Notes under the pieces: generated by a model | The model's input: the letters and a program-made list of their open reading frames with translations, nothing else | The model's database searches: none | Told to the model about the DNA's origin: nothing | Assembly (NCBI RefSeq): GCF_001399975.1 | Contig: NZ_LKBD01000006.1 | Coordinates: 62,001 to 126,000 of the forward strand | Origin: Pseudoalteromonas sp. P1-9 | Lineage (GTDB): Bacteria > Pseudomonadota > Gammaproteobacteria > Enterobacterales > Alteromonadaceae | Length of the DNA stretch: 64,000 bases | Direction of reading: 5' to 3' | Translations under genes and position numbers: made by a program | Shown: positions 16,693-27,811 of the stretch, in pieces | Numbering within the stretch: the stretch's first letter is position 1 | How the letters are laid out: the number at the start of each line of letters is the position of its first letter

Positions 16693-17751
16693 TTACTTAC
16701 TAAATTCGATACATAAATTTGCAACATCGCGTGTTGCATCTAATTTGGCTGCCGCTTTTGCTTTTTCAGCCATTTTTAATACCCGTGACTTATCTTGAAC
16801 ATAGGGTTTTAACAAGGCGACTAGGTCGTCTTGCGTCATATCTTTTTGCTGAATGAGTAACGCAGCTTGTTGCGCCACAAGGTAATTGGCGTTTGCAGTT
16901 TGATGGTCATCTACGGCGTACGGAAATGGTACAAACACGGCCATTTTTCCCGCGGCAGCAACTTCGCTTACCGTTAACGCGCCAGCGCGACACACAACAA
17001 TATCGGCCCACGCATAAGCTTTATCCATATCATGAATAAATTCGTTCACCTGCGCGTTAAGCGCCATTTTTTCATAACGTTTGGTTACTTCCGCCAAGTG
17101 ACCTTTACCGGTTTGATGGAAAATAGCCAATTTACTTTCTTGCGCCAGCGTTTTAAACACATTTGGTAATTGGTCGTTAAATACTTTTGCACCTAATGAG
17201 CCGCCAACCACCAAAATATTGCAGCATTCGCTGTCCTTCTCTACTTGAGCTGTTGCAACACTGCTGCGAACCGGATTACCGATAATTTTGCATTTTGCGC
17301 TATCAAATGCCGAAGGAAACGCCGCCATCACTTGATTTGCAATTTTGGCAAGCAACTTATTACTAAGCCCAGCAACCGCATTTTGCTCATGAATTAGCAC
17401 CGGAATGCCTAGTAACTTTGCCGCTACACCAGCAGGTCCGGTTACATACCCCCCCATGCCAAGCAATACATTTGGCTTTTCTTGTTTCATCACTTTACGT
17501 GCTTGCAATATCGCTTTAACCACCATAAAAGGTGCTTTTAGCAAACGCATAATGCCATTTCCACGCACTCCTTTGACATCAATGTAGCGAATATCAATAC
17601 CGTGACGCGGTACAACATCCGCTTCCATTCGGTCGGAGGTGCCTAACCACATTACTTGCCAACCTTGCTCTTGCAGATAATTTGCTACGGCGATCCCGGG
17701 GAAAATATGCCCCCCTGTGCCACCAGCGACAATCATTATTTTCTTACTCAT
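16693..17751 (-). CDS. murG: lipid II synthase MurG (GlcNAc transferase)
   Basis: 352 residues, GT28 family. It transfers GlcNAc from UDP-GlcNAc to lipid I at the cytoplasmic membrane face, giving lipid II. Visible are the N-terminal glycine loop [10 protein letters not shown] (about 10-19), the second G loop V-V-G-G-S-L-G-A (near 188), and the donor-binding [10 protein letters not shown] region (about 252-261). Its start overlaps ftsW by 4 nt. Confidence 0.97.
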   Translation of the reverse strand: MSKKIMIVAGGTGGHIFPGIAVANYLQEQGWQVMWLGTSDRMEADVVPRHGIDIRYIDVKGVRGNGIMRLLKAPFMVVKAILQARKVMKQEKPNVLLGMGGYVTGPAGVAAKLLGIPVLIHEQNAVAGLSNKLLAKIANQVMAAFPSAFDSAKCKIIGNPVRSSVATAQVEKDSECCNILVVGGSLGAKVFNDQLPNVFKTLAQESKLAIFHQTGKGHLAEVTKRYEKMALNAQVNEFIHDMDKAYAWADIVVCRAGALTVSEVAAAGKMAVFVPFPYAVDDHQTANANYLVAQQAALLIQQKDMTQDDLVALLKPYVQDKSRVLKMAEKAKAAAKLDATRDVANLCIEFSK

Positions 17752-18920
17752 GATTTTCGCCCTCTTACAGTGGCTTGTTTCGTCGCCATTTTCACCTCAA
17801 AATCAACACGCAATAAAATGCCGGCTGCAACCGTCATTACTAATAAACTTGAACCACCATACGATACAAAAGGCAAAGTCAAGCCTTTGGTAGGTAAAAT
17901 ACCCGCACTCGCCCCAACGTTAACCATACTTTGAAAGGCAAACCAAATTGCGATACCTAGCGCCAAATAACCTTCGTAGTCTTTACCTGCTTTAAGGGCA
18001 TTAAAGCCAATATTTAGCGCTCTAAAAATCAGCACAAATAACACAGTTAAAACACTTAATACGCCGATAAATCCGGTCTCTTCGGCTAAAATCGCAAAAA
18101 TAAAGTCGGTGTGCGCTTCAGGCAGATATTGTAGTTTTTGCACACTATTACCCAACCCTTGGCCAAACCAATCACCACGGCTATATGCCATTAACGACTG
18201 AACCAATTGATAACCCTTGCCAAACGGGTCATCCCAAGGATCCATAAAACCTGTAATACGTGCGCGACGATAAGGAGAACTGGCGATCAGCAACACTACG
18301 AGGCCAACACCTGCCATCATCAAAGCAAAGAATTGCCACAAACGTGCGCCCGCTAAGAACAGCAAGCCCACAGTTGTAACAAACATTACTACTACCGTAC
18401 CTAAGTCGGGCTGCATCAAAATCAAAAACGCATAAACCGTAAAAACAGCCAACGGTTTAATAAAGCCTTTTAAGTTTTCTTGCACTTCAGATTTTTTGCG
18501 AACCAAGTAGCCAGCGAGATAACAAAAGAAAAATAACTTTGCAACTTCAGATACTTGAATATTAATCGGCCCTAAACCAATCCAGCGCGTTGAACCGTTT
18601 ACTTCACGACCGATAACCAGTACCGCGATTAACATAGGCACACCCGCCAGCAAGAGCGGTAAATTGGCCTTTTTCCAAAAACTCATCGGTAAACTAGTTG
18701 AGATCATCAACAAACTCATACTCAACACTAAATACACCACATGGCGAATGGTGAAATGGAAGGGGTTATCAAACATACGAATTGCAGTTGGCATCGACGC
18801 GCTGGTTACCATAATAAAACCAACACCAACCAAAATAACCATGCAATAAATAAGTGGAATATCGTAAAGTGTATTTGAGCGCACATGAAATTGCGCTTTT
18901 AAAAACTCAAGCACCTTCAT
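17748..18920 (-). CDS. ftsW: septal peptidoglycan glycosyltransferase FtsW
   Basis: 390 residues, SEDS family, about ten membrane helices. It polymerises lipid II at the septum with FtsI. The conserved C-terminal stretch G-L-T-L-P-F-V-S-Y-G-G-S-S is present (near 350-362), as is the long periplasmic loop with W-x-D-P (near 225-260). It overlaps murG and murD by 4 nt each. Confidence 0.96.
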   Translation of the reverse strand: MKVLEFLKAQFHVRSNTLYDIPLIYCMVILVGVGFIMVTSASMPTAIRMFDNPFHFTIRHVVYLVLSMSLLMISTSLPMSFWKKANLPLLLAGVPMLIAVLVIGREVNGSTRWIGLGPINIQVSEVAKLFFFCYLAGYLVRKKSEVQENLKGFIKPLAVFTVYAFLILMQPDLGTVVVMFVTTVGLLFLAGARLWQFFALMMAGVGLVVLLIASSPYRRARITGFMDPWDDPFGKGYQLVQSLMAYSRGDWFGQGLGNSVQKLQYLPEAHTDFIFAILAEETGFIGVLSVLTVLFVLIFRALNIGFNALKAGKDYEGYLALGIAIWFAFQSMVNVGASAGILPTKGLTLPFVSYGGSSLLVMTVAAGILLRVDFEVKMATKQATVRGRKS

Positions 18921-20224
18921 GATTTCACCGCCTTATTAACCAGCTCAACAAATACATCGCCGCGATGTTCAAAGCTGTTAAACATATCAAAACTCGCGCA
19001 CGCCGGCGCAAGCAATACGATATCGTCCGAAACAGCGATGGCCTTCGCCTGTAATACGGCATCTTCAAGTGAATTTGTCTGAATTGCGCTTTCACATAAC
19101 GCTGCAATCTGAGCTTTATCTTTACCAAACGTAATAAGCTGTTTAACGGTCGTTTCAATATCAACTTTTAACGGTGAAAAATCGGCACCTTTGCCAACAC
19201 CACCCGCTAATAAAATTATATTTTTACCTTTAGCTAAGCTTGTTAATGCAGCTTGAGTTGCACCAACATTCGTCGCTTTGGAATCATTAACATAAAGTAC
19301 GCCGTTATCTTCACATACTAACTGGCAGCGATGAGCAAGCCCTGAAAACTGATTAAACGCCGTTTTAAACACATCAACTGGCAGTTTAAGATTTTCTAAC
19401 AGCGCCATAACTGCGAGTGCGTTTAACTGGTTGTGTAATCCAATCACTTTTAGCTCGTCAGTACTCAACATTTGTTTGCCGTATACATTAAAGTATTGCT
19501 GCGAAATCGTGTAATCACCTTGTTGCGCACCAAAACTAACACCTGGCGTTTGCTCACAATGAGTTAATGCATCATCAAAATTAACAACCACATGTTTACT
19601 GTGTAAATGAATGCGCTGTTTAGCGTGAGCATAATCACCAAGGCTGTCGTAACGATCCATATGGTCTTCACTAATGTTTAGCACGCAACTTGCTTCGCAC
19701 ACTAACGAATGCGTTGTCTCTAATTGGAAGCTCGATAGCTCCAATACATAGCAATCGTAATCTTGGTCAATAACATCCAGTACCGGTGTACCAATGTTGC
19801 CCGCAAGCGCCACTTTATAACCCGCTTGCTTTAATACATCGCGCGTTAGTGTAACCACAGACGACTTGCCATTAGAGCCTGTTACCGCATACACAGCTTT
19901 GGTATTGATCCGAGCAAATAGCTCTACATCGCCAATCACTTCTACACCACGGGTTATTGCATCTTGTATATACATGTTAAAAAGCGCAATACCTGGGCTA
20001 ATAACGATTAAATCAACGTTTTTAAACAACGTATCATTAAGGGCACCAAAATGTGTATCTGTTGCAAGCTGTGTAGCGATATCAGCGTTAGGTGGCATAT
20101 CACGACTATCCACAACGCTAAACGCAATATTTTTACGAGCGAAAAAACGCATTGTGCTCAGACCAGATACACCCAGCCCAAGCACAATAATTTTTTTGTT
20201 TTTAAGTTCGTCTAAATAATTCAT
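18917..20224 (-). CDS. murD: UDP-N-acetylmuramoylalanine--D-glutamate ligase
   Basis: 435 residues. It adds D-Glu to UDP-MurNAc-L-Ala. The N-terminal nucleotide-binding G-L-G-V-S-G-L-S (about 16-23), the ATP loop G-S-N-G-K-S-S (116-122) and the Mur-ligase segment N-D-S-K-A-T-N (about 311-317) are visible. It starts one base after mraY ends and overlaps ftsW by 4 nt. Confidence 0.97.
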   Translation of the reverse strand: MNYLDELKNKKIIVLGLGVSGLSTMRFFARKNIAFSVVDSRDMPPNADIATQLATDTHFGALNDTLFKNVDLIVISPGIALFNMYIQDAITRGVEVIGDVELFARINTKAVYAVTGSNGKSSVVTLTRDVLKQAGYKVALAGNIGTPVLDVIDQDYDCYVLELSSFQLETTHSLVCEASCVLNISEDHMDRYDSLGDYAHAKQRIHLHSKHVVVNFDDALTHCEQTPGVSFGAQQGDYTISQQYFNVYGKQMLSTDELKVIGLHNQLNALAVMALLENLKLPVDVFKTAFNQFSGLAHRCQLVCEDNGVLYVNDSKATNVGATQAALTSLAKGKNIILLAGGVGKGADFSPLKVDIETTVKQLITFGKDKAQIAALCESAIQTNSLEDAVLQAKAIAVSDDIVLLAPACASFDMFNSFEHRGDVFVELVNKAVKS

Positions 20225-21307
20225 TTATCTCAGCTTTAATGTTGCTAATCCGGCTAAAACCAAGACCACCGAAATAATCCAAAAACGCACAATAACGCGT
20301 GGCTCTGGCCAACCTTTTAATTCATAGTGATGGTGTATGGGTGCCATGCGAAATATACGTTGGCCGCGTAACTTGTATGAACCCACCTGTAAAATAACCG
20401 ATAGTGCTTCCATTACAAAAACACCACCCATAATCACGAGTACCAATTCTTGTCGCACTAATACCGCGATAATGCCAAGTGCACCACCTAGCGCAAGTGA
20501 ACCTACATCGCCCATAAATACTTGCGCAGGATATGTGTTAAACCATAAGAAACCTAAACCCGCCCCCACAATCGCAGTACACAGAACAACAAGTTCACTC
20601 GCCTCAGGGATATAAGGAATATGCAGGTAGTTGGCAAAATTAACGTTACTGGTTACGTACGCAATAAATGCAAATGCGCCCGCAACTAAAATCGTAGGTA
20701 CAATAGCTAGTCCGTCTAATCCATCGGTTAAGTTAACGGCGTTTGATGTACCAACAATTACAAAGTAAGCCATTACAATGTAAAACAAGCCAAGCTGTGG
20801 CATTACTTCTTTAAAGAAAGGCACAACAAGCGCAGTTTCTTGTGGTAACGCAGCACTGTAAAACAAAAATGCCCCGGCAGTTAAGGCGATTACTGACTGC
20901 CAAAAGTATTTCCAACGCGCAATCAGGCCGTCAGTGTTTTTGCGTACCACTTTACGGTAGTCATCAATAAAACCCACAACACCAAGTGAGCCGATAACAA
21001 ATAATGTGACTAATACATAACGGTTGCTTAAATCAGCCCATAACAATGTACTGGCAAAAATAGAACCTAAAATCAAAATGCCACCCATTGTTGGCGTGCC
21101 TGATTTAGATAAATGCGATTCTGGACCGTCATCACGTACAGTTTGGCCAATTTGCATTAGCTGTAAACGACGAATCAATTTTGGACCAAAATAAAGCGAC
21201 AGCATAAGTGCGGTTAACACACCTAAAATAGAGCGAAACGTTAAGTACGAAAAAACGTTAAAGCCTGAGTAAAATTGTGTTAAATATTCAGCCAACCACA
21301 TTAACAT
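20225..21307 (-). CDS. mraY: phospho-N-acetylmuramoyl-pentapeptide transferase
   Basis: 360 residues, about ten membrane helices. It moves phospho-MurNAc-pentapeptide to undecaprenyl phosphate, making lipid I. Conserved motifs are seen: G-T-P-T-M-G-G (about 70-76), F-I-D-D-Y-R-K (near 112-118), [10 protein letters not shown] (near 192-201), and M-A-P-I-H-H-H-Y-E (near 321-329). The N-terminus resembles E. coli MraY, supporting the start at 21307, which overlaps murF by 7 nt. Confidence 0.97.
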   Translation of the reverse strand: MLMWLAEYLTQFYSGFNVFSYLTFRSILGVLTALMLSLYFGPKLIRRLQLMQIGQTVRDDGPESHLSKSGTPTMGGILILGSIFASTLLWADLSNRYVLVTLFVIGSLGVVGFIDDYRKVVRKNTDGLIARWKYFWQSVIALTAGAFLFYSAALPQETALVVPFFKEVMPQLGLFYIVMAYFVIVGTSNAVNLTDGLDGLAIVPTILVAGAFAFIAYVTSNVNFANYLHIPYIPEASELVVLCTAIVGAGLGFLWFNTYPAQVFMGDVGSLALGGALGIIAVLVRQELVLVIMGGVFVMEALSVILQVGSYKLRGQRIFRMAPIHHHYELKGWPEPRVIVRFWIISVVLVLAGLATLKLR

Positions 21308-22686
21308 GACTGTTCACCTTTCTTATTATTGAGCTCGTCTACAAGTAGTTCCATTCGAGAACTACGCGAACCCTTTATCAAAATTGTTGTACGTTCATTG
21401 CCGCTAGCTGCATCGTTAAGTAACGCCTGCTTTAACGCATCGACAAGTTTTTCGCGGGTTGAGAAGTGGCGGCCAGGTTGTTCAAACACATCACTCGCCG
21501 ATTGACTAAGCACACCTAATGTATATACATGATCTATGCCTTTGTCTCTGGCGTATTCGCCTACTTCTTGGTGATAGACACGTGCATCTTCACCAAGTTC
21601 AGCCATATCACCTAAAACCAGTATTTTTTTGCCGTTAATACCGCTTAATAGGTCAATTGCTGCACGAACCGAGCCTGGATTAGCATTGTAGCTATCATCG
21701 ATAAGAGTCAGTTTTTGCGAGACCTCAATAATATTCACGCGCCCTTTTACCTGCGGCATATTACTTAAGCCAGATGCGACTTGTTTTAAACTAACGCCCA
21801 GCGGAAGTACCAGCGCTGAAGCAACTAAGCTGTTAGTGACATTGTGTGAACCAGGGATCGGCAAATCAACTCGCACCGCTTCACCTTTATAAACAAGGTC
21901 AAAGCTTGCACGACCAAAATCATCTAATATTATGTTTTCAGCCCAAATATCTTTGTGCTGTATTGCTGAGAACTGAGTTACCTGTTTGTCTTCAAGGCGT
22001 GCTAACCAATAGTCAATAAATTCGCTATCGGCATTAACCACTGCCACACCGTTTTCAGGTAAGCCTAAGAAAATTTCGCCTTTTGCACGCGCTACACCAA
22101 ATAGGTCGCCAAAACCTTCTAAATGCGCTTCCGCCACATTGGTAATCGCCGCTACATGTGGTTTTACTAAATCAGTGGTATAGGCAATTTCACCTAAATG
22201 ATTTGCACCCAGTTCAATCACCGCATACTGGTGCTTTTCTTCTAATCGCAACAGCGTAAGAGGTACACCAATATCGTTATTAAAATTACCATCGGTCGCC
22301 AGTACTTCACCGAGCTGCGATAAAATCGCCGCGGTCATTTCTTTTACTGTGGTTTTACCTACACTTCCCGTCATCGCGACAGTTTTAGGGCTTACTTTAG
22401 CCATCACAGCTGCGCCTAACTTACCTAATGCAAGACGAGAGTTTTCAACGATAAACTGAGGGATATCGACATCTTGCTCTACTTCAACAATCAGCGCTTT
22501 AGCACCTAATTCTTGTGCTGTTTGGGCGAATTTATGGCCATCAAAGTTTGGTCCTTTAAGTGCTAAAAACACTTCGCCTGCTTGTAACTTTCTTGAATCG
22601 GTTACAATTGTTGAAAATGCTTCATTTTCGCCGCGGTATGACACACCTAAGACGTCTGCAATCCAGTTTAGATCAGCCGTAATCAT
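21301..22686 (-). CDS. murF: UDP-MurNAc-tripeptide--D-Ala-D-Ala ligase
   Basis: 461 residues. It adds the D-Ala-D-Ala made by DdlB and completes the pentapeptide. The ATP loop G-S-V-G-K-T-T lies at 107-113, and Y-N-A-N-P near residues 333-337. It overlaps murE by 4 nt and mraY by 7 nt. Confidence 0.96.
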   Translation of the reverse strand: MITADLNWIADVLGVSYRGENEAFSTIVTDSRKLQAGEVFLALKGPNFDGHKFAQTAQELGAKALIVEVEQDVDIPQFIVENSRLALGKLGAAVMAKVSPKTVAMTGSVGKTTVKEMTAAILSQLGEVLATDGNFNNDIGVPLTLLRLEEKHQYAVIELGANHLGEIAYTTDLVKPHVAAITNVAEAHLEGFGDLFGVARAKGEIFLGLPENGVAVVNADSEFIDYWLARLEDKQVTQFSAIQHKDIWAENIILDDFGRASFDLVYKGEAVRVDLPIPGSHNVTNSLVASALVLPLGVSLKQVASGLSNMPQVKGRVNIIEVSQKLTLIDDSYNANPGSVRAAIDLLSGINGKKILVLGDMAELGEDARVYHQEVGEYARDKGIDHVYTLGVLSQSASDVFEQPGRHFSTREKLVDALKQALLNDAASGNERTTILIKGSRSSRMELLVDELNNKKGEQSC

Positions 22687-24143
22687 GCGCTTTCCCCTTT
22701 TAAAATCTGCTGTGCAGCTAAGCTGTCACTAAAGTGCAGCGTGTTAGTGCTTATTATTTGGTAGTCTTCGTGGCCTTTGCCAGCAATTAAAATAATGCCA
22801 TCAGCAGAGGTGGTGGCAATCGCATGCGCGATAGCTTGGTAGCGATCATGCTCAACCACAGCTCGTTCAGCAGCTGCAAATCCAGCTAAAATGTCTGCGG
22901 TAATTGCTTCTTCATCCTCTGTACGCGGATTATCGTTAGTAACAATTACTTTATTTGCATACTTTTCAGCTATTTGCGCCATTAGTGGGCGTTTACCTTT
23001 GTCTCTGTCACCACCACAGCCAAACACACACGTGATATTGCTGCCAACATGTTCCGACAATGCAATCAATGCTTGTTCAAGGGCATCTGGTGTATGGGCG
23101 TAATCGACAATACAGGTAGGTTTATTATCTGCGCTGAAAGCTTGCATTCTTCCGACTACCGCATCTAATTGGGCAATTTTATCAATTAACCAATTAAAGT
23201 CATATGTTAAATTCAGTAATGTCGCGAGTGCAGCGGTTAAGTTATATAAATTAAACTTACCAAACAAAGGTACGGTAACTTTTTGACTTCCCCAGCTTGA
23301 GCGAATATCACAACATAAGCCTTGTTTTGAATACTTTGCATTATCAAATGATACAAATGGATAGCTAATATCGGTTGGCAGGTTTTCACCAAATAGAACT
23401 GGGTTAGGAATACGATCTTCTGCGAGCCATTGCTTTACTTGTGCATCGTCAAAATTAACGACATTACATTTCGTAGAGAAATTTGTTAGTAATGATAATT
23501 TTGCCTCGCCATAAGCGAGCATAGTGCCATGATAATCAAGATGGTCACGACTTAAATTAGTAAACACCGCAATATCAAATGCACTATGCGCCACGCGCTG
23601 TTGCACTAAACCATGAGACGATACTTCCATTGCCACTAATTCATAATCGCGCATTTGCCAAAATAAATCTTGTAGGTCAATGGCTGAAGGTGTGGTGTTT
23701 GCAAGTGGCGTAAGCTTTTCGGTTTGACCCCAGCCGAGAGTACCAATAACACCTGTTTTAGCATCGTCTGCGCTGGCGAGGTTTGCGATCATGCTCGTTA
23801 CGGTAGATTTACCATTAGTACCTGTAACACCAACTAACTTAAATTGTGTACTCGGCTCGCCGTAAAAAGCACTCGCAAAAAGGCTCAGCTTATTCGCTAA
23901 GCCATCAATAACCTGTACATTCGCTAGATTTGGTTGATATTGACACTCGCTATCAACAAGCACTAGCGCAGCACCTGCCGCCAAAGCGTTATCGATAAAG
24001 CGTGAACCATCGAGTTGATGACCTTTAATCGCAATAAACGCAGTACCGGGCGCTATGGCCCGGCTGTCTAAAGTCAGTTTATGTGTTTCTATGCCGCAGC
24101 TAGGTTCACCTATTGCGAGCAATGCGCGATCAATAGGTAACAT
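22683..24143 (-). CDS. murE: UDP-MurNAc-L-Ala-D-Glu--meso-diaminopimelate ligase
   Basis: 486 residues. It adds the third stem-peptide residue. The ATP loop G-T-N-G-K-S-T lies at 108-114. D-N-P-R at 404-407 is the motif that selects meso-diaminopimelate rather than lysine, as expected for a Gram-negative. The gene overlaps ftsI by 14 nt and murF by 4 nt. Confidence 0.97.
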   Translation of the reverse strand: MLPIDRALLAIGEPSCGIETHKLTLDSRAIAPGTAFIAIKGHQLDGSRFIDNALAAGAALVLVDSECQYQPNLANVQVIDGLANKLSLFASAFYGEPSTQFKLVGVTGTNGKSTVTSMIANLASADDAKTGVIGTLGWGQTEKLTPLANTTPSAIDLQDLFWQMRDYELVAMEVSSHGLVQQRVAHSAFDIAVFTNLSRDHLDYHGTMLAYGEAKLSLLTNFSTKCNVVNFDDAQVKQWLAEDRIPNPVLFGENLPTDISYPFVSFDNAKYSKQGLCCDIRSSWGSQKVTVPLFGKFNLYNLTAALATLLNLTYDFNWLIDKIAQLDAVVGRMQAFSADNKPTCIVDYAHTPDALEQALIALSEHVGSNITCVFGCGGDRDKGKRPLMAQIAEKYANKVIVTNDNPRTEDEEAITADILAGFAAAERAVVEHDRYQAIAHAIATTSADGIILIAGKGHEDYQIISTNTLHFSDSLAAQQILKGESA

Positions 24144-25977
24144 AGTCCTGCCGTTGAGTTAGTTGCGCAACTGCCTCAAGATCCGGTGCAACATTTAAAA
24201 TTCGCAGCGATCCAGACATAATTTCAGAAAATGCTGGGCCGGCAACATCACCACCATAATAAACGTCACCGCCAGGTTCATTAATCATCACAACAACCGC
24301 TAAACGCGGGTCAGATACTGGGGCAATTCCAGCAAAGTAACCTACATATTCATCACCATAGCCGCCAAATGCTGCTTTTTTCGACGTACCAGTTTTAGCT
24401 CCAACGCGATAGCCATCAAGCTTTACACGCCTAGCAGTTCCGCCACGTTCAAACACGCTTTCCATCATTTCAAGCACCGCATACGCATTTCGCTGTTCAA
24501 ACACGCGGTCGCCATGCACTTCGCCTTCTTGTTTTAAAATCGTCAGAGGACGGTTAATGCCACCGGAACCGATAGCTGCATAGGCACGCGCCATTTGCGC
24601 GGTACTTACTGAAATTCGGTAACCATATGCTAATGTTGCCACCTCAAAATCAGACCAACGACCATGCGGTGTAAATAAGCCATCGCTTTCACCAACCATA
24701 CCCGTGCCAGTTTCCTCGCCAAAACCTAAACGTTGGAAGAAACCAATAAAGTCTTGTTTAGGCATAGTTTGTGCTATTTTCGATACACCCACATTTGACG
24801 ATTTTTGTAAAATTGTACGCAGATCCATTGAGCCATTGTTCTTACCATCGGTAACAATACTGCCGCCAACACGCATCCACCCTTTTGTATTAATCACGGT
24901 ATCAAAATCGATGGTGCCATACTCTAGTCCAGCTAAAACCGAAATAGGCTTTAACGTTGAGCCAGGCTCAAATAAGTCAGTAATTGCGCGGTTACGGCGT
25001 TTATGCGGCGCCGCATCTTTTAAATTATTTGGATTGAATGACGGGCTATTCACCATAGCTAGCACTTCGCCAGTCGTCACATCAACAACCATAGCGCTAC
25101 CCGACGTTGCTTTATAACTCAGAACTGCTGATTTTAAAGAACGGTAAGCCAGTGATTGAATGCGCTGATCAATGCTCAATTGGATATTTTCAGGTTCAAT
25201 ACGCGCACGCTCGTCAAGAATTTCTATTTCTCGACCTTGCGCGTCTTTACGAATGGTACGTTTACCCGCTTCTCCGGTTAACGCTTCATTGTAAAGTTTT
25301 TCAATACCTTCGATGCCTTCGCCATCGATATTAGTAAAGCCAAGTACGTGCGCAGTGACTTCACCCGCTGGGTAAAAGCGTTTTGATTCGTCGAGTAGGT
25401 AAATTCCAGGCAGTTTTAATTCTGAAATATAGAGTGCTACCGGTGGAGTTACCTGACGCTTTAAATACACAAAGCGGCGGGTGTTATCGCTTGTTAGTTT
25501 TCCATCAATTAACGGCTTTTGCAGGCGTAATACTTCAGCGAGATCCTGCCAGCGCGAATCGCTGTTATAGATTTCAATTTTTTCTTTTGCAACACGTGCG
25601 GGATCATCATCTAATGCTTTGACCGCTTGTTTAATATCGAGCTGATTTTCTCTCGCATGCTTGCGCGCAAGACTATAAACCTTGGCTGTTAAGGCCTTAT
25701 CAAGTTGTTTTGGGTCACCGTATACACTTACAACCGGTACGCTAATTGCCAGTTCGTTACCATGGCGATCTAAAATTAAACCACGCTGTACATTAACCTT
25801 TTCCACGCGTACCGTGCGTTTATCATTTTCAGACACGGCAAAATCAGGTTCGATAACCTGAATATAAGCGGCGCGTGCAACCAGTGTTGCAAATACGGCA
25901 AAAATCGTGGCACATACCAATAAGTATCGCCAGCGAATTAAGCTGCCTTGTTTTGGTTTAGTAGTATGTCGTTTCAT
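24130..25977 (-). CDS. ftsI: septal transpeptidase FtsI (PBP3)
   Basis: 615 residues. A class B penicillin-binding protein that crosslinks septal peptidoglycan with FtsW. A cytoplasmic basic start and one membrane helix (about 18-38) precede the pedestal domain. The transpeptidase motifs are complete: S340-T-L-K343 (SxxK), S393-S-N395 (SxN) and K528-T-G530 (KTG). It lies between ftsL (4-nt overlap) and murE. Confidence 0.97.
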   Translation of the reverse strand: MKRHTTKPKQGSLIRWRYLLVCATIFAVFATLVARAAYIQVIEPDFAVSENDKRTVRVEKVNVQRGLILDRHGNELAISVPVVSVYGDPKQLDKALTAKVYSLARKHARENQLDIKQAVKALDDDPARVAKEKIEIYNSDSRWQDLAEVLRLQKPLIDGKLTSDNTRRFVYLKRQVTPPVALYISELKLPGIYLLDESKRFYPAGEVTAHVLGFTNIDGEGIEGIEKLYNEALTGEAGKRTIRKDAQGREIEILDERARIEPENIQLSIDQRIQSLAYRSLKSAVLSYKATSGSAMVVDVTTGEVLAMVNSPSFNPNNLKDAAPHKRRNRAITDLFEPGSTLKPISVLAGLEYGTIDFDTVINTKGWMRVGGSIVTDGKNNGSMDLRTILQKSSNVGVSKIAQTMPKQDFIGFFQRLGFGEETGTGMVGESDGLFTPHGRWSDFEVATLAYGYRISVSTAQMARAYAAIGSGGINRPLTILKQEGEVHGDRVFEQRNAYAVLEMMESVFERGGTARRVKLDGYRVGAKTGTSKKAAFGGYGDEYVGYFAGIAPVSDPRLAVVVMINEPGGDVYYGGDVAGPAFSEIMSGSLRILNVAPDLEAVAQLTQRQDYVTY

Positions 25978-26300
25978 GGTAATACCACCAGCTTTTCATC
26001 CTTGCGTTCTGGTCGTTTCATATTAAGTTTTTTCTTGGCGATATCTTCCACTCGAGCATGCTGTGCGTAGAATTCACTTTCTACAACTAAATAGCCCCAT
26101 GCCAAATCTAATTCATCTTTTTGTTGTAACAACGTGTCTTGTTTGATCACTTCCGCGCGTGACGCATCGGTAACCATCACTACGGCAAATGCCGAAGCAA
26201 AAATAGAAAAAAGCAGCCCCAAAGTGACTTTCTCCCTAAAAAGTCCCTTAGTGATCTCGATAAACAGGTTTGGCTGACGTGTATTATTTTTACTAGCCAC
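25974..26300 (-). CDS. ftsL: cell division protein FtsL
   Basis: 108 residues, bitopic: a short cytoplasmic tail, a membrane helix near residues 26-44, and a periplasmic coiled coil (about 50-90) that pairs with FtsB and binds FtsQ. Weakly conserved in sequence; the assignment rests on size, topology and its position between rsmH (1-nt overlap) and ftsI (4-nt overlap). Confidence 0.93.
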   Translation of the reverse strand: MASKNNTRQPNLFIEITKGLFREKVTLGLLFSIFASAFAVVMVTDASRAEVIKQDTLLQQKDELDLAWGYLVVESEFYAQHARVEDIAKKKLNMKRPERKDEKLVVLP

Positions 26301-27235
26301 TACAACCTCTTAGCGATCCTAAGTACGGAGCTGCGCGCACGGCTATTGCGAGCTATTTCTTGCTCGCTCGGTTTAATAGCCTTACCTATCGCTTTTAACG
26401 TTAGGTTTTGTTTTAACTGTTCATCAGTAAGCGGAAGGCCTCGCGGTACTGCTTCGCCTTTGCTTTGCTTTTTAATAAATTGCTTAACAATGCGATCTTC
26501 GAGCGAATGGAACGAAATTACCGCTAAACGGCCATCTTGCTTAAGTACATCAAGCGAACCTTGTAATGCAGTGGTGATTTCTTCAAGCTCACTGTTGATA
26601 TAAATTCGAATTGCTTGAAACGTACGGGTTGCTGGATGCTTGTGCTTATCTTTTACTGGTACTGCTTCATCAACTAACTTTGCTAATTGCTTAGTCGTTG
26701 TGATTGGATGCTCATCGCGCGTTTCAATAATTTTGGTCGCAATTCGGCGACCGAATTTTTCTTCACCATATTTCTTAATCACGAAAGTGATGTCTTCCAG
26801 CTCCGCTTCTGCCAACCACTGCGCTGCACTGCGGCCAGAACTAGGGTCCATACGCATATCCAGTGGACCATCGTGCATAAAGCTAAAACCACGGTCTGCT
26901 TCATCAAGCTGCGGGCTAGAAACACCAATATCTAGCAAAATACCATCAACCTGATTTAACAAATTAAGGTTTTCAGCAACCTGACGGATATTTGAAAAGC
27001 GATCATGCACAATCTGAAAGCGCGCATCATCGGCAAACTTTTTCGCCGCTTCAATTGCCGTTGGGTCGCGATCTATCGCAACTAGTCGTCCTTGCTCACC
27101 TAGGCGTTTTAAAATTTCACCCGAATGGCCGCCACGACCAAAGGTACCATCGATGTAAATACCGTTTGGCTTAATATCTAAAGCCTCGATCGTTTCGTCG
27201 AGTAACACGGAGATATGCTGTTGGCTTTGAGACAT
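26300..27235 (-). CDS. rsmH: 16S rRNA (cytosine-1402-N4)-methyltransferase
   Basis: 311 residues, also called MraW. A SAM-dependent enzyme that methylates C1402 in the decoding centre of 16S rRNA. Visible are the N-terminal H-I-S-V-L-L-D-E, the SAM loop T-F-G-R-G-G-H-S (about 32-39), and the family segment [15 protein letters not shown] (about 97-111). It is second in the dcw cluster, 13 nt after mraZ. Confidence 0.97.
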   Translation of the reverse strand: MSQSQQHISVLLDETIEALDIKPNGIYIDGTFGRGGHSGEILKRLGEQGRLVAIDRDPTAIEAAKKFADDARFQIVHDRFSNIRQVAENLNLLNQVDGILLDIGVSSPQLDEADRGFSFMHDGPLDMRMDPSSGRSAAQWLAEAELEDITFVIKKYGEEKFGRRIATKIIETRDEHPITTTKQLAKLVDEAVPVKDKHKHPATRTFQAIRIYINSELEEITTALQGSLDVLKQDGRLAVISFHSLEDRIVKQFIKKQSKGEAVPRGLPLTDEQLKQNLTLKAIGKAIKPSEQEIARNSRARSSVLRIAKRL

Positions 27236-27248
27236 AGGGCGCCTATTA

Positions 27249-27707
27249 TTAAAAATTGAAATCTTGTAGTCGTTCGCTAACGGTCAGATCTTTTTGCTGT
27301 TCTTGGGCGATATCTTGTTGTAACTTTTCATTCCAAGTATCTTCATCCCAAAGCTCAAACTTATTGAGTTGACCAACTAACATTAATTTTTTATTGAGCC
27401 CTGCATGCGCTCGAAGTGGAGATGACAATAAAATTCTGCCGTTTTTATCAAGCTGACATTCCATCGCACTACCAAGTAAAATACGTTTAACGCGACGTTC
27501 CGCTTCAACCATATTCGATAATTGACTCAGTTTTTGCTCAACTTCTTGCCATTCACTTAGCGGATACAACAAAAGACAGGGATCTTTTAAATCAATCGTG
27601 CACACTAACTGGCCTTCGCAATCTGCCTGCAATAAAGCACGAAACTTGGTTGGTATTGCCAAGCGTCCTTTATCGTCGAGGTTAATTGCATGTGCGCCAC
27701 GAAACAT
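27249..27707 (-). CDS. mraZ: transcriptional regulator MraZ
   Basis: 152 residues. It has two SpoVT/AbrB-type half-barrels, seen as the repeated pattern [11 protein letters not shown] (about 9-19) and [10 protein letters not shown] (about 83-92). MraZ binds repeated boxes ahead of its own gene and represses the dcw operon in E. coli. Four such boxes lie 27-66 nt upstream here, so autoregulation is likely. Confidence 0.97.
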   Translation of the reverse strand: MFRGAHAINLDDKGRLAIPTKFRALLQADCEGQLVCTIDLKDPCLLLYPLSEWQEVEQKLSQLSNMVEAERRVKRILLGSAMECQLDKNGRILLSSPLRAHAGLNKKLMLVGQLNKFELWDEDTWNEKLQQDIAQEQQKDLTVSERLQDFNF

Positions 27708-27733
27708 ATAAGCGTTCCCATTTTGTTATTAGT

Positions 27734-27773
27734 GCCGATCCACTGAGATCCATTTTTTACCACTTTTCTCCAC
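27734..27773 (-). promoter_or_regulatory. array of four MraZ boxes with 10-bp spacing
   Basis: On the minus strand GTGGA, GTGGT, ATGGA and GTGGA recur at exact 10-bp steps. This matches the known MraZ operator design (TGG-core repeats 10 bp apart), though the fourth G of the E. coli TGGG core is A or T here. The array lies just downstream of the -10 element, where bound MraZ would block initiation. Confidence 0.75.
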
Positions 27774-27781
27774 AACGTTAG

Positions 27782-27811
27782 AGTCTAGGGCTTGACACAG
27801 GTATTTGTCAA
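27782..27811 (-). promoter_or_regulatory. sigma70 promoter of mraZ/dcw cluster
   Basis: Minus-strand TTGACA (27806-27811, perfect -35), 18-nt spacer, TAGACT (27782-27787, -10). Predicted initiation near 27775 runs straight into the MraZ boxes. The -35 lies in a wider inverted repeat, CTTGACA (27791-27797) ... TGTCAAG (27806-27812). Confidence 0.65.
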